Below, piece by piece: positions 1 through 9,662 of a DNA stretch of 64,000 nt. The notes below the pieces were generated by a model, which had not been told where the DNA came from, did not search any database, and saw only the letters and a list, made by a program, of their open reading frames with translations. The translations under genes were made by a program, and so were the position numbers. Position 1 is the stretch's first letter, and each line of letters begins with the position of its first letter. The stretch covers positions 97,413 to 161,412 of the forward strand of contig JARLGW010000008.1 in assembly GCA_031292565.1 (NCBI GenBank), read 5' to 3'. Source of the DNA: Paludibacteraceae bacterium. GTDB lineage: Bacteria; Bacteroidota; Bacteroidia; Bacteroidales; Paludibacteraceae.

Positions 1-576
1 TTCAATACTGGCGATGACTGTATTGCCATCAAATCAGGTAAAAACAACGATGGACGGAGATGGGATAAACCTTCTGAAAACATTGTAATCAGAAATTGTG
101 AAATGAAGGATGGACACGGAGGTGTAGTACTAGGTAGCGAAATATCGGGTAATGTACGCAACGTTTGGGTAGAAAATTGTACTATGAATAGCCCGGAACT
201 GGATCGTGTAATCCGCATCAAATCAAATCCGATTAGAGGTGGAAAATTGGAAAACTTCTTTATCCGCAACATCAAGGTGGGGCAATGTGCCGAAGCCGTG
301 TTCCGTGTTGAAATGAAATACGAAAAAGTAGTGGATGGACCTAACATGCCATTGGTTAAAAACTTCATCATTGAAAACGTAAACTGTGGCAAAAGCAGAT
401 ATGGCGTTTACATCGACGGTTTTGATAAAACGCCTCAAAAACAAGTAACGGGTATTACCTTTAAAAACTGTATATTTAATAATGTAGCCACTCCTTACAA
501 AATTGTAGGTGCTGAAAATATAGTTTTTGACAACGTTTTAATAAACGGCGAAAAAGTAAATTATCAAGAAAAATAA
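1..576 (+). CDS. Polygalacturonase-like glycoside hydrolase (GH28), C-terminal part
   Basis: The frame is open from base 1, so the 5' part lies outside the window; 191 residues remain. Visible GH28 hallmarks in order are NTGDDCIAIKSG (the two catalytic acids), DGHGGVVLGSE (catalytic-site His) and RVIRIKS (substrate-binding RIK motif), followed by right-handed beta-helix repeats such as NFIIENVNC and GITFKNCIFNN. GH28 enzymes hydrolyse alpha-1,4-galacturonan or related pectin linkages, and in Bacteroidota they usually act in the periplasm or at the surface. The N-terminus is missing, so localisation and exact specificity (polygalacturonase or rhamnogalacturonan hydrolase) cannot be judged. A terminator follows directly. 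Confidence 0.88.
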   Translation, partial: FNTGDDCIAIKSGKNNDGRRWDKPSENIVIRNCEMKDGHGGVVLGSEISGNVRNVWVENCTMNSPELDRVIRIKSNPIRGGKLENFFIRNIKVGQCAEAVFRVEMKYEKVVDGPNMPLVKNFIIENVNCGKSRYGVYIDGFDKTPQKQVTGITFKNCIFNNVATPYKIVGAENIVFDNVLINGEKVNYQEK

Positions 577-590
577 ATACAATGTTGGCA

Positions 591-626
591 TAAAAAAGGT
601 CGTGTTTTTATCCACGGCCTTTTTTA
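591..626 (+). terminator. Rho-independent terminator after the GH28 gene
   Basis: Stem 592-604 pairs with 613-625 (AAAAAAGGTCGTG against CACGGCCTTTTTT, with one T-G wobble) around an 8-base loop. The A tract and T tract are built into the stem, so it could work in both directions. It separates the pectinase gene from the next promoter. Confidence 0.8.
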
Positions 627-704
627 TGCTTATCCCTATTCATTTAAATAATTTACGAAACTCATTTTTATTTGTTAAAACCCTCCCTGTACAAAATATT
701 TTTC

Positions 705-712
705 TACTTTTG
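705..712 (+). promoter_or_regulatory. -7 promoter element (TACTTTTG) for the YfhO gene
   Basis: TACTTTTG matches the Bacteroidota -7 consensus TAnnTTTG and lies 47 bases before the ATG at 760. No convincing TTTG -33 box is seen at the usual spacing. Confidence 0.5.
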
Positions 713-759
713 CATAATTTTTCCAGTAATCGTACCTATTCAGAATCAAATAAAATATT

Positions 760-3258
760 ATGAAACAAAGTATTGGCAAAAACTACTGGCCACATATCGT
801 TGCAATTATTTCATTTCTAGTTATTTCGTTCTATTATTTCTCTCCGGTACTGGATGGGAAAGAGTTAGTTGGTCACGATACCGAAAGCTGGATCTGGATG
901 TATCAGGAAGCAAAAGTGTATAATGAAACTCACGACGAACCTACATTGTGGACAAACAGTATGTTTGGCGGTATGCCTACTTATCAAATTGGGGTGCCCA
1001 AACACGTTAATGTTCTAACTATTCTCAACACCCCAATGAGTATTTTTCCTCGAACGGTATACACGCTGTTGGCCTATTTAATCGGTTTTTATATTTTACT
1101 AATCTGTTTGGGCGTTAACCCATGGCTAAGCATTGCTTGCTCATGCGCTTTTGCATTCGGCTCCTACAACTTTATTATTCTCGCCGTGGGGCACAACAGT
1201 AAAGCACTGGCAATAGCCTATATGGCTCCTTTAATAGCCAGTGTGATTTTATCTTTCCGAAAGAATAAATGGGTTGGATCCGCACTTTGCGCGTTATTTT
1301 TAGCGTTAGCCATTAGTGCCAATCACCTCCAAATTCTTTACTACACGCTCATCACGTTGGCCATTTACGGAATTTCAGAATTAATATATGGCATCATCGA
1401 AAAACGTGTAAAAGATATTCTTATAACGCTCGGATTATTAGTAGGTGCCGCGGCCATTGCCGTTGGGCTCAACGCATCCTTGCTTTTAACCACAAAAGAA
1501 TATAGTGATTACACCATGCGTGGTAAATCCAACGGGTTATCCACCGCGTTGGATAAAGACAGCCATCAAGAAGGCTTGAACAAAGACTATATCACCCAAT
1601 GGAGCTATGATATTGACGAAACCATGACATTGCTTATACCTAACTACAAAGGCGGTGCCAGTCAGGAAAAACTTTCGGCCACATCCAATACTGCAGCAAA
1701 ACTACGGGAAATGAACGTGCAGGATGTGGACAACATTATGCAAACCACCCCGATGCCAACATACTGGGGTACACAACCATATACATCAGGACCTGTATAT
1801 ATAGGAGCCATTGTCTGCTTCTTATTCGTGCTAGGATTATTCTTGGTGAATGGCCGAAACAAGTGGTGGTTGCTGGCGGTAACGGTAATAGCCATCATGC
1901 TATCATGGGGGAAAAACTTCATGCCGCTTACCGGCCTTTTCATCAACCATGTGCCGATGTACAACATGTTTAGAGCCGTGTCGATGACCCTTGTTATGGC
2001 CGGGTTTAGCATGACGGTAATGGCGGCTTTGGCGTTGAAAGAAATATTTAACTCCGAAATAAACAAAGAAAAGAAAACAAAAGCCTTATATATTTCTGCC
2101 GGAATAGTAGGCGGAATTTCTTTGATCTTTGCTCTAATGCCAAGTCTTGCGGGCAACTTTAAGGGTGCTGGCGATGCCATGCTAACCAGCTACGGATTCC
2201 CTGAATTTATAACGAAGACGTTGCCAATGGATAGAGCCGATTTGCTCCGTTCGGATGCTTTCCGCTCGTTTATTTTTATTGCGCTTACATTTGGTGTACT
2301 TTGGTATTGGGTAAATAAAACCATCAAACCACAAATTGTTTACGTGGCCTTGGCTGTGCTATTTTTAGCAGATATGGTTCCTGTTGCAAAACGTTACTTG
2401 AATAAAGATAATTTTCAAGAAAAACACGTTGGAGAATATTTTTCACCATCGAATGCTGATAAATCAATTCTACGAGATCATTCTGATTACAGGGTGCTTG
2501 ATATTACCGTTGATATTTTCAACAGCTCTAAGCCCGCTTATTTCCATAAAAGTATCGGAGGGTATCATGCCGCTAAATTGCGTCGTTATCAAGAATTAAT
2601 TAATACACATCTTTCACGTGAAATATCCAACATTGGAGCATCATTCCAATCAGCCCAAAAAGCTCAAAGTTTGGAACCTGTAACTCAAACCCTGATGCAA
2701 AGTCAGGTATTGAATATGCTTAACATGAAGTATCTGATTTTCAACCCGCAGGCCGAACCTTTAGTAAATCCTTTTGCTAACGGAAACGCGTGGTTTGTTA
2801 ATACTTGCTACATAGCCCAAACGCCTGATGAGGAAATGCTTAAACTGGGCACTATCAATACTAAAAAAGAATTGGTGGCCGATAAAGAATACACGGACTT
2901 GATTCCAAAACAAATACAACCGGATACAGCGGCAAAAATTGCATTGACAAGTTATGCTCCTAACGATTTGAAATATAAATCAGAATCGAAAACCGATCAA
3001 GTAGCCGTGTTCTCCGAAATTTATTACGACAAAGGCTGGAATGCCTACGTTGATGGAAAATTAACACCGTATTTCAGAGCAAATTATTTATTACGAGCGT
3101 TGCCTATTAAAGCAGGAGCCCATGAAATTGAATTCCGTTTTGAGCCCAAATCATACAATACAGGGAATGCTATTGCCGACGTATCGTCCATTCTTTTAGT
3201 ATTGGCCGTGGGTGGAGTTATATTTTTTGAATACAAGAAAAGGAAAACAAAAGTTTAA
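760..3258 (+). CDS. YfhO family multi-pass membrane protein
   Basis: 832 residues. A first membrane segment near residues 12-28 is followed by a polar loop containing GHDTESWIWMYQEAK and a run of hydrophobic helices to about residue 560, a soluble region, and a last helix near residues 805-825. This is the layout of YfhO, a GT-C-like family; characterised Firmicutes members glycosylate lipoteichoic acid, but the substrate in Bacteroidota is unknown. The TAA stop overlaps the ATG of the following methyltransferase by one base, so the two are co-transcribed. An acidic loop motif and the long C-terminal soluble part fit a lipid-linked-sugar transferase, which remains an inference. Confidence 0.85.
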   Translation: MKQSIGKNYWPHIVAIISFLVISFYYFSPVLDGKELVGHDTESWIWMYQEAKVYNETHDEPTLWTNSMFGGMPTYQIGVPKHVNVLTILNTPMSIFPRTVYTLLAYLIGFYILLICLGVNPWLSIACSCAFAFGSYNFIILAVGHNSKALAIAYMAPLIASVILSFRKNKWVGSALCALFLALAISANHLQILYYTLITLAIYGISELIYGIIEKRVKDILITLGLLVGAAAIAVGLNASLLLTTKEYSDYTMRGKSNGLSTALDKDSHQEGLNKDYITQWSYDIDETMTLLIPNYKGGASQEKLSATSNTAAKLREMNVQDVDNIMQTTPMPTYWGTQPYTSGPVYIGAIVCFLFVLGLFLVNGRNKWWLLAVTVIAIMLSWGKNFMPLTGLFINHVPMYNMFRAVSMTLVMAGFSMTVMAALALKEIFNSEINKEKKTKALYISAGIVGGISLIFALMPSLAGNFKGAGDAMLTSYGFPEFITKTLPMDRADLLRSDAFRSFIFIALTFGVLWYWVNKTIKPQIVYVALAVLFLADMVPVAKRYLNKDNFQEKHVGEYFSPSNADKSILRDHSDYRVLDITVDIFNSSKPAYFHKSIGGYHAAKLRRYQELINTHLSREISNIGASFQSAQKAQSLEPVTQTLMQSQVLNMLNMKYLIFNPQAEPLVNPFANGNAWFVNTCYIAQTPDEEMLKLGTINTKKELVADKEYTDLIPKQIQPDTAAKIALTSYAPNDLKYKSESKTDQVAVFSEIYYDKGWNAYVDGKLTPYFRANYLLRALPIKAGAHEIEFRFEPKSYNTGNAIADVSSILLVLAVGGVIFFEYKKRKTKV

Positions 3259-4175
3259 TGGAATATATTCATATAGACACATGTCCGGTTTGTGGCCATA
3301 ATCATTCAGAATTAGCAAATACCTGTATCGACTATTATGCCACAGGTGAAAAATTCGAGATTTTCCGGTGTGCAAATTGCGGTTTTTTATTCACACAAGA
3401 TTTTCCATCGGAAAATAGTATAGGTCGCTATTACGACACGAAGGATTACATTTCTCATTCGGACACGAACAAAGGCATCGTAAACAAGTTATATCATATG
3501 GTGAGAAACCACATGATGAAGAAAAAAGCCGATATAGTAAGAACCCATACCCACAGCAGTGCACCCTGGTTGCTGGACATTGGTTGCGGGATTGGCGTTT
3601 TTTTGTCCGAAATGGCCAAAAGAGGATGGTCTGTAAAAGGAATAGAAAAAAACAAAGAAGCACGCGAATTTGCACATAGAAATTTTGGAGTAGCCGTAAA
3701 TGGCCCCGAAATGCTAGATAAATTTGAGGAATCGTCTTTTGGAGTAATAACGCTTTGGCATTCGTTAGAACATCTTGAAAAATTAAACGAAACGCTAAAA
3801 AGCATCCATAAACTGTTAGTTGAAAACGGTACCGTGTTTATTGCCGTACCTAATGCAGCTTCGGAAGATGCAGCCCATTACAAAGAGATGTGGGCAGCCT
3901 ACGACGTTCCGCGTCATTTGTGGCATTTCACCCCCGACACGATGCGTTTGCTAGTTGAAAAAAACGGGTTTGGTATTGAAAAAATTTATCCGATGCCTTT
4001 TGATGCTTTTTATGTGTCTATGCTTACTGAAAAATACAAGAACAACAAATTACATTTTTTATCAGGAGCCATCACCGGGTTAAAATGCTTTTTTAAGGCA
4101 TCTAAAAATCCGGGGAAAAGCAGTTCGGTAATTTATGTCCTAAAAAAAGCAGAAACAGTTAACTTTAGAGTTTAA
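3258..4175 (+). CDS. Class I SAM-dependent methyltransferase with N-terminal zinc ribbon
   Basis: 305 residues. The N-terminus has two Cys pairs, CPVCGH near residue 9 and CANCGF near residue 38, forming a probable zinc ribbon. The SAM-binding motif I is LLDIGCGIGVFLSEMAKRG around residues 106-124, with the acidic residue in VKGIEKNKEA and the post-motif WHSLEHL. This arrangement is found in methyltransferases acting on sugar nucleotides or lipid-linked intermediates. It is translationally coupled to the YfhO gene, which suggests a shared glycan or lipid substrate (inference). A second zinc-ribbon methyltransferase lies at 15693-16769. Confidence 0.85.
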   Translation: MEYIHIDTCPVCGHNHSELANTCIDYYATGEKFEIFRCANCGFLFTQDFPSENSIGRYYDTKDYISHSDTNKGIVNKLYHMVRNHMMKKKADIVRTHTHSSAPWLLDIGCGIGVFLSEMAKRGWSVKGIEKNKEAREFAHRNFGVAVNGPEMLDKFEESSFGVITLWHSLEHLEKLNETLKSIHKLLVENGTVFIAVPNAASEDAAHYKEMWAAYDVPRHLWHFTPDTMRLLVEKNGFGIEKIYPMPFDAFYVSMLTEKYKNNKLHFLSGAITGLKCFFKASKNPGKSSSVIYVLKKAETVNFRV

Positions 4176-4220
4176 CACGTAAATTTCTTTATTTTCAAAA
4201 TAATTGCAAAAAGCAATGCT

Positions 4221-5099
4221 ATGAGAGACAAACAAAAAGTCAAAACAACAAAGTTCTTCAATTCAAACTTAACCACAACCATAAGTATTTCATTAGTGCT
4301 TTTTTTGGTTGGATTGATTACTGTGCTTAGCCTGTTGGCAAATGAGTTGACCTCTTTTGTAAAGGAAAATATCAGTTTCACCATTGTGTTGAACGATCAA
4401 ATATCAGGTCAAGATGTTCACAATCTTGAAGCTGCATTAAAATCAGCACCTTATACAAAATCTATTGAATACATTTCAAAAGAACGAGCGATTAAAGAAC
4501 TTGCTACCGAATTGGGAGAAAACCCGCAGAACTTTCTGGGTTACAACCCCTTATTGGCTTCGATAGAAGTGAAAACACATGCAAAATACGCTAATGCTAA
4601 AGACATGAATACCATCGAGAAACAAATAAAGCTGCTTCCCGGTGTGAAAGAATGTATTTATCAAAAAAACATGATTAACCTGGTGAATGATAATATTCAA
4701 ACTGTTTCCGTTTTTCTTTTAATCATAACCGTATTATTACTTTTTATTTCTATTGGACTGATTAATAATACTATAAGATTACAAATTTACTCCAAAAGGT
4801 TCACTATAAACACCATGAAACTGGTTGGAGCAACCTCATGGTTCATACGCAAACCATTTCTTGCCAAAAGCATTGTCAATGGCGTTGTGGCATCCGTTGT
4901 TTCGGCCATCCTGTTAGGTGCGTTGCTTTATTATTTACAGACCTATCAACTGGCTATGGTAAGTTTATGGAACGCACCGATGATATTAATCACATTTGGT
5001 GCAATGCTATTCATGGGCATCGTAATTTCATTCTTCTCTTCCCTGTTTGCAGTAGGAAAATATTTAAGATTCAAAACAAACGATTTATATTACATCTAA
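4221..5099 (+). CDS. ftsX: Cell division protein FtsX
   Basis: 292 residues with the FtsX layout: one membrane helix near residues 20-45, an extracytoplasmic domain to about residue 165, then three helices near 168-190, 215-240 and 255-285. FtsX is the membrane partner of the ATPase FtsE and transmits division signals to periplasmic peptidoglycan hydrolases through activators of the EnvC type; a candidate EnvC-like activator is encoded at 39067-40434. No ftsE lies next to it. It heads a same-strand run with DUF3098, uppP, truB and queA with gaps of 13 bases or less. Confidence 0.93.
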   Translation: MRDKQKVKTTKFFNSNLTTTISISLVLFLVGLITVLSLLANELTSFVKENISFTIVLNDQISGQDVHNLEAALKSAPYTKSIEYISKERAIKELATELGENPQNFLGYNPLLASIEVKTHAKYANAKDMNTIEKQIKLLPGVKECIYQKNMINLVNDNIQTVSVFLLIITVLLLFISIGLINNTIRLQIYSKRFTINTMKLVGATSWFIRKPFLAKSIVNGVVASVVSAILLGALLYYLQTYQLAMVSLWNAPMILITFGAMLFMGIVISFFSSLFAVGKYLRFKTNDLYYI

Positions 5100-5112
5100 A
5101 AACCAAACTAAT

Positions 5113-5349
5113 ATGAGCTCTGAAGAAAAAAAAGGGTTTGCTCTAGGTAAGCAAAACTTAATTTTAATGGCTGTTTCATTTGTACTCATTGTATTAGGAT
5201 TTTTACTTATGACCGGAGGTTCTACCCAAACAACCTTCAATCCTGATATTTTTAGCACACGTAGAATTACAGTGGGTCCAATGCTTTCGTTGTTCGGATT
5301 CTTGGCTATGATTGTTGCTATTTTGTGGAAACCTAAAAATAAAAAATAA
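5113..5349 (+). CDS. DUF3098 small membrane protein
   Basis: 78 residues with two hydrophobic helices, near residues 16-34 and 53-72, separated by a short loop with [17 protein letters not shown], which is characteristic of DUF3098. The function is unknown. In Bacteroidota this family commonly sits between ftsX and uppP, as here (13 bases after ftsX; its stop overlaps the uppP start by one base), so a role linked to division or lipid II recycling is plausible but not shown. Confidence 0.88.
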   Translation: MSSEEKKGFALGKQNLILMAVSFVLIVLGFLLMTGGSTQTTFNPDIFSTRRITVGPMLSLFGFLAMIVAILWKPKNKK

Positions 5350-6155
5350 TGACTTGGATACATAGCATCATTTTAGCAATAGTAGAAGGCATTACGGAGT
5401 TTTTACCCATTTCATCCACCGGGCACATGGCATTGGCTTCGGCTTTTATGGGGATTGAGAAAAACGATTTTACCAAACTTTTTATAGAGAACATCCAATT
5501 TGGCACAATTCTATCGGTAATTGTGCTTTACTGGAAAAAATTCTTTGATTTCAACCGCTTGCAACTATATGTAAAATTACTTGTGGCTTTTATTCCTGCT
5601 GCAATTTTTGGTCTTTTATTCAAAAAACATATCGATGCAGTGCTAGGCAATCCGCTATTCATTGCCTGCACGTTATTTTTCGGTGGCATTGTTTTATTGT
5701 TTGTTGACAAATGGTTCAACCATCCAACTATTGAATCAGAAGAGAAAATAAACTATAAACAATCATTTATCATCGGATTGTTTCAAGTATTAGCAGTTGT
5801 ACTACCCGGAATAAGCCGTAGTGCAGCAACCATTGTAGGTGGAATGCAACAAAAACTAACAAGAAAGGCGGCGGCCGAATTTTCATTTTTTCTTGCAGTC
5901 CCCACGTTAGCTGGAGCATTTGCAAAAAGCTTATGGGATGCACATAAAGACACCCCTGAACTATTAAACCATCACAACATAACTATATTGGCATTAGGCA
6001 ATTTGATTGGGTTCGTTGTTGCTATGCTAGCCATTAAATTCTTTATAACCTTTTTAACAAAACACGGGTTTAAAGTATTTGGATGGTACCGAATAGCTAT
6101 GGGTGGATTTATTTTGACTTTACTCTGTTGTGGTTATAACTTAAATATTGGTTAA
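5349..6155 (+). CDS. uppP: Undecaprenyl-diphosphatase UppP (BacA)
   Basis: 268 residues, about eight membrane helices. The family's two signatures are present: [14 protein letters not shown] near residue 13 and [10 protein letters not shown] near residue 154, carrying the catalytic Glu, Ser and Arg residues. UppP dephosphorylates undecaprenyl diphosphate to recycle the lipid carrier used for peptidoglycan and O-antigen. The ATG overlaps the DUF3098 stop, and its own stop overlaps the truB start by one base, so translation is coupled across the three genes. Confidence 0.96.
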   Translation: MTWIHSIILAIVEGITEFLPISSTGHMALASAFMGIEKNDFTKLFIENIQFGTILSVIVLYWKKFFDFNRLQLYVKLLVAFIPAAIFGLLFKKHIDAVLGNPLFIACTLFFGGIVLLFVDKWFNHPTIESEEKINYKQSFIIGLFQVLAVVLPGISRSAATIVGGMQQKLTRKAAAEFSFFLAVPTLAGAFAKSLWDAHKDTPELLNHHNITILALGNLIGFVVAMLAIKFFITFLTKHGFKVFGWYRIAMGGFILTLLCCGYNLNIG

Positions 6156-6850
6156 TGAATTTTCTCGAAGGAGAAGTACTCTACTTTGACAAACCGTTAC
6201 ACTGGACATCGTTTCAGCTGGTAAACAAAGTGAAGTACGCCATTTTGCGAAGCGAAAAAATAAAGAAATTAAAGGTTGGACATGCCGGCACTCTCGATCC
6301 TTTGGCCACAGGGGTGATGATTATTTGCACGGGTAAATCGACCAAACAGATAGAGAGCTATCAAGCTAAAACAAAGGAATATATAGCCACACTGAAGCTG
6401 GGTGCAACAACACCTTCTTTCGACTTAGAGCACGAGGTTGACCATGAGTATGAAACCAACCACATAACACCGGAGTTGGTAGCACATACTTTGGGACAAT
6501 TTATAGGAGAGATACAGCAAGTACCTCCCGTTTTTTCAGCAGTGAAAGTAAATGGGAAAAGAGCTTTCAGCTATGCCCGTGAAGGCGAGGCTGTTGAACT
6601 AAAAGCCAAAACGTTGGTTATAGATGAAATAGAGGTATTGGATTTCACCCTACCCATCTTGAAAATCAGGGTTGTTTGCAGTAAAGGCACATATATCCGG
6701 GCATTAGCTAGAGACATAGGTTTAGCCCTGCAAAGCGGAGCACATTTAATAGGCTTGCAACGTACCCGAGTGGGTGAAATTACACTTGATAAATGCCTAA
6801 GTCTGGACGACTTTACAAAAGAATTAGATAAAAAAACTCAATCATTATAA
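6155..6850 (+). CDS. truB: tRNA pseudouridine(55) synthase TruB
   Basis: 231 residues. The catalytic Asp lies in [16 protein letters not shown] near residue 47, and the RNA-binding and fold motifs [20 protein letters not shown] and [15 protein letters not shown] follow. It converts U55 of tRNA to pseudouridine. It is shorter than the Escherichia coli enzyme (about 314 residues) because the C-terminal PUA-type extension is missing. It is coupled to uppP upstream, and queA follows after 11 bases. Confidence 0.95.
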   Translation: MNFLEGEVLYFDKPLHWTSFQLVNKVKYAILRSEKIKKLKVGHAGTLDPLATGVMIICTGKSTKQIESYQAKTKEYIATLKLGATTPSFDLEHEVDHEYETNHITPELVAHTLGQFIGEIQQVPPVFSAVKVNGKRAFSYAREGEAVELKAKTLVIDEIEVLDFTLPILKIRVVCSKGTYIRALARDIGLALQSGAHLIGLQRTRVGEITLDKCLSLDDFTKELDKKTQSL

Positions 6851-6861
6851 TTCAAAAAAAC

Positions 6862-7911
6862 ATGAAGCTTTCAAAGTTTAAATTCGTTTTACCTGAAGAG
6901 CAAATAGCTCTACACCCAACGCCTAATCGAGACGAATCCCGGTTGATGGTTGTCAACAGAAAAACAGGGGAAATAGAACACAAAACTTTCAAAAATGTAT
7001 TAGAATACTTTGATGATAAAGATGTATTTATTTTCAACGATACAAAAGTTTTTCCAGCCCGCTTGTACGGAAACAAAGAAAAAACAGGGGCAAAAATAGA
7101 AGTATTTTTATTGAGGGAACTTAACCATGAATTGCGCCTTTGGGACGTGCTGGTTGACCCTGCTCGCAAAATTCGTATCGGAAACAAATTATACTTTGGC
7201 GAAGATGATTCGTTGGTAGCAGAAGTAATAGATAACACAACATCCCGTGGACGTACGCTTCGTTTCCTTTTCGACGGCGACCACGAGGAATTCAAAAAAA
7301 CACTTTATGAATTAGGAGAGACTCCTCTCCCACGGTTTATAAAAAGAGACGTGGAGCCCGAAGATGCCGAACGCTATCAAACAATTTATGCCAAGCACGA
7401 AGGTGCCGTGGTTGCACCAACGGCTGGGTTGCATTTCAGCCGCGAATTGCTAAAAAGAGCTGAAATTAAGGGAATAGATTTTGCATACATTACGCTACAT
7501 GCCGGTTTAGGCAACTTCCGCGAAATTGACGTGGAGGACTTAACCAAACACAAAATGGATTCGGAGCAAATGATTATTACCGAAAAGGCCACTGAAATTG
7601 TAAACAAAGCTAGAGATGAAAAACGCAATATATGTGCAGTAGGTACAACCGTGATGCGTGCCATTGAAAGCAGCGTGGGAAGCCAGGGTCATTTAAAACC
7701 TTTTGACGGGTGGACAAACAAATTTATCTTCCCTCCTTACGAATTCAGCGTGGCCAACTCTATGATTACAAATTTTCATCTACCCTACTCCACTTTGTTG
7801 ATGATGGTATGTGCTTTTGGCGATTATGATAACATCATAAACGCTTATCAGGTAGCTATGAAAGAAGGGTATCGGTTTGGCACTTACGGTGATGCTATGC
7901 TTATTATTTAA
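6862..7911 (+). CDS. queA: S-adenosylmethionine:tRNA ribosyltransferase-isomerase QueA
   Basis: 349 residues, the usual family length. Characteristic stretches are [16 protein letters not shown] at the start, [34 protein letters not shown] and the C-terminal [19 protein letters not shown]. QueA transfers the ribosyl part of SAM to preQ1 in tRNA to make epoxyqueuosine. It is the last gene of the ftsX-queA run, and about 70 bases without an obvious terminator separate it from the protease gene. Confidence 0.96.
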   Translation: MKLSKFKFVLPEEQIALHPTPNRDESRLMVVNRKTGEIEHKTFKNVLEYFDDKDVFIFNDTKVFPARLYGNKEKTGAKIEVFLLRELNHELRLWDVLVDPARKIRIGNKLYFGEDDSLVAEVIDNTTSRGRTLRFLFDGDHEEFKKTLYELGETPLPRFIKRDVEPEDAERYQTIYAKHEGAVVAPTAGLHFSRELLKRAEIKGIDFAYITLHAGLGNFREIDVEDLTKHKMDSEQMIITEKATEIVNKARDEKRNICAVGTTVMRAIESSVGSQGHLKPFDGWTNKFIFPPYEFSVANSMITNFHLPYSTLLMMVCAFGDYDNIINAYQVAMKEGYRFGTYGDAMLII

Positions 7912-7980
7912 ATAAATGTGTGGGTTCTTGTAAATTTCATCTGACTTTAGAAAAAGTTTTTCTTCACAAAAGTTATCATT

Positions 7981-9651
7981 ATGAATAAAAAAAATTATCT
8001 ATTTATATTCTTGGCAGGTATTTTTTTCATCAATGCCAATGTTTTTGGCGAAGAAAAAAAACAGTCGGAACGCAATTTTGAGATCAGCAAGAACCTGGAC
8101 ATATACAATTCTTTATTTCGGGAACTCGATCTTTTTTACGTGGATTCCATCAAGCCTAAAAAGCTTATCACGGAAAGCATAAATGATATGCTAGGAACCT
8201 TAGATCCTTATACTGACTATATCCCGGAGGAAGAAACGAAGGACTTAAAGTTTATGACCACGGGCGAATATGGTGGCGTGGGTGCACTGATTTCGCAAAA
8301 CAAGGACAATGAGATTTGCATCGCCGAGCCTTATGAAGGAAAACCTGCTGACAAGGCGGGACTGAAAGCCGGAGATATAATCAGGGAAATAGATGGGGTA
8401 AAGCTTAAAGGAAAAACTGTTTCCGACGTAAGCGATTTATTAAAAGGGCAACCTGCCACTTCGGTGAAAATTACTATAGAACGTTACAACGAAAAAAGCC
8501 CCATAGTAAAAACCATCAACAGAGAAAAAATTCAAATAAACCCGGTAAGCTATTATGGGGTAGTTGGGGATAAAATAGGTTACATCCTGTTGAACCAATT
8601 CACCGACAAAGCCGGAGACGGAATAAAAGCCGCCATCCTGGATTTAAAAAACAACCATCATATTGAATCTCTCGTTCTTGATTTAAGGAGCAACCCAGGT
8701 GGATTGTTGGATCAAGCTGTGGCTATTACAAACTTCTTCGTTCCTGAAGGGTTGGAAATACTATCAACAAAAGGGAAAGTGAAACAATGGGACGTTACTT
8801 ACAAAACAACCCAAGCTCCTATTGTACCGGATATGCCTCTTGCCGTATTGGTAAACAGCAATACGGCTTCAGCTTCCGAAATTGTTTCGGGTGCCATGCA
8901 GGATCTTGATCGTGGTGTTGTAATAGGAACCCGTTCTTACGGAAAAGGATTAGTACAAGCCACACGCGAAATAAGCTATAACGGACATTTAAAGGTGACT
9001 ACGGCAAAATATTACACACCTAGCGGCAGATGTATCCAAGCCATTGATTACGCTCACCGTAACGAAGATGGCAGTATTGCTCGCATACCGGATAGCCTTA
9101 CACACGCATTTAAAACTAAAAACGGGCGTACTGTAAAAGACGGGGGTGGTATAACTCCCGATATAGAAGTAAAAAATGAGCAAAAAATGAATATTTCTTA
9201 CTACTTGTACAGCAAAAACATGATTTTTGATTTTGCAACTCAATACGCTGCAAAGAATAAAAAGATAGCCAGCCCTGAAGAATTCAAATTGACGGATAAA
9301 GATTATGACGACTTTAAGGCATTCTTAAAAAGCCGGAATTTTTCTTATACTTTGAAAAGTGCGGAATCTTTACACAAATTAAAAGAGATGGCTGATTACG
9401 AGGGTTATGGCGATTTATCAAAAGATGAATTTTCAGCTCTTGAAAAGAAATTGACGGCCAACACCGACCGTGATTTGGATTTATTCAAATCGGACATTGA
9501 GGACATGCTTAACGCCGAAATTATCAAACGCTACTACTACCAACAGGGAAGCATACGTTACACCTTAAAATCAGACCCAGAGCTCAAAAAGGCACTTGAG
9601 ATTTTAGGAGATAAAGAAAAGTACAAGTCTATTCTAAATCCGAAGAAGTAG
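7981..9651 (+). CDS. S41 family C-terminal processing peptidase
   Basis: 556 residues. A signal peptide (residues 1-23, ending ANVFGE) directs it to the periplasm. A PDZ domain spans about 85-175 (EPYEGKPADKAGLKAGDIIREIDG). The S41 catalytic core has LRSNPGG near 240 and a Ser-Lys dyad with Ser297 in TASASEIV and Lys322 in SYGKGLVQ; the spacing of 25 residues is that of the CtpA/Tsp family. The C-terminal part (380-556) is charged and helical. Such proteases trim or degrade envelope proteins from their C-terminus. The flippase gene begins 11 bases downstream. Confidence 0.93.
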   Translation: MNKKNYLFIFLAGIFFINANVFGEEKKQSERNFEISKNLDIYNSLFRELDLFYVDSIKPKKLITESINDMLGTLDPYTDYIPEEETKDLKFMTTGEYGGVGALISQNKDNEICIAEPYEGKPADKAGLKAGDIIREIDGVKLKGKTVSDVSDLLKGQPATSVKITIERYNEKSPIVKTINREKIQINPVSYYGVVGDKIGYILLNQFTDKAGDGIKAAILDLKNNHHIESLVLDLRSNPGGLLDQAVAITNFFVPEGLEILSTKGKVKQWDVTYKTTQAPIVPDMPLAVLVNSNTASASEIVSGAMQDLDRGVVIGTRSYGKGLVQATREISYNGHLKVTTAKYYTPSGRCIQAIDYAHRNEDGSIARIPDSLTHAFKTKNGRTVKDGGGITPDIEVKNEQKMNISYYLYSKNMIFDFATQYAAKNKKIASPEEFKLTDKDYDDFKAFLKSRNFSYTLKSAESLHKLKEMADYEGYGDLSKDEFSALEKKLTANTDRDLDLFKSDIEDMLNAEIIKRYYYQQGSIRYTLKSDPELKKALEILGDKEKYKSILNPKK

Positions 9652-9662
9652 ATAATAAAAAA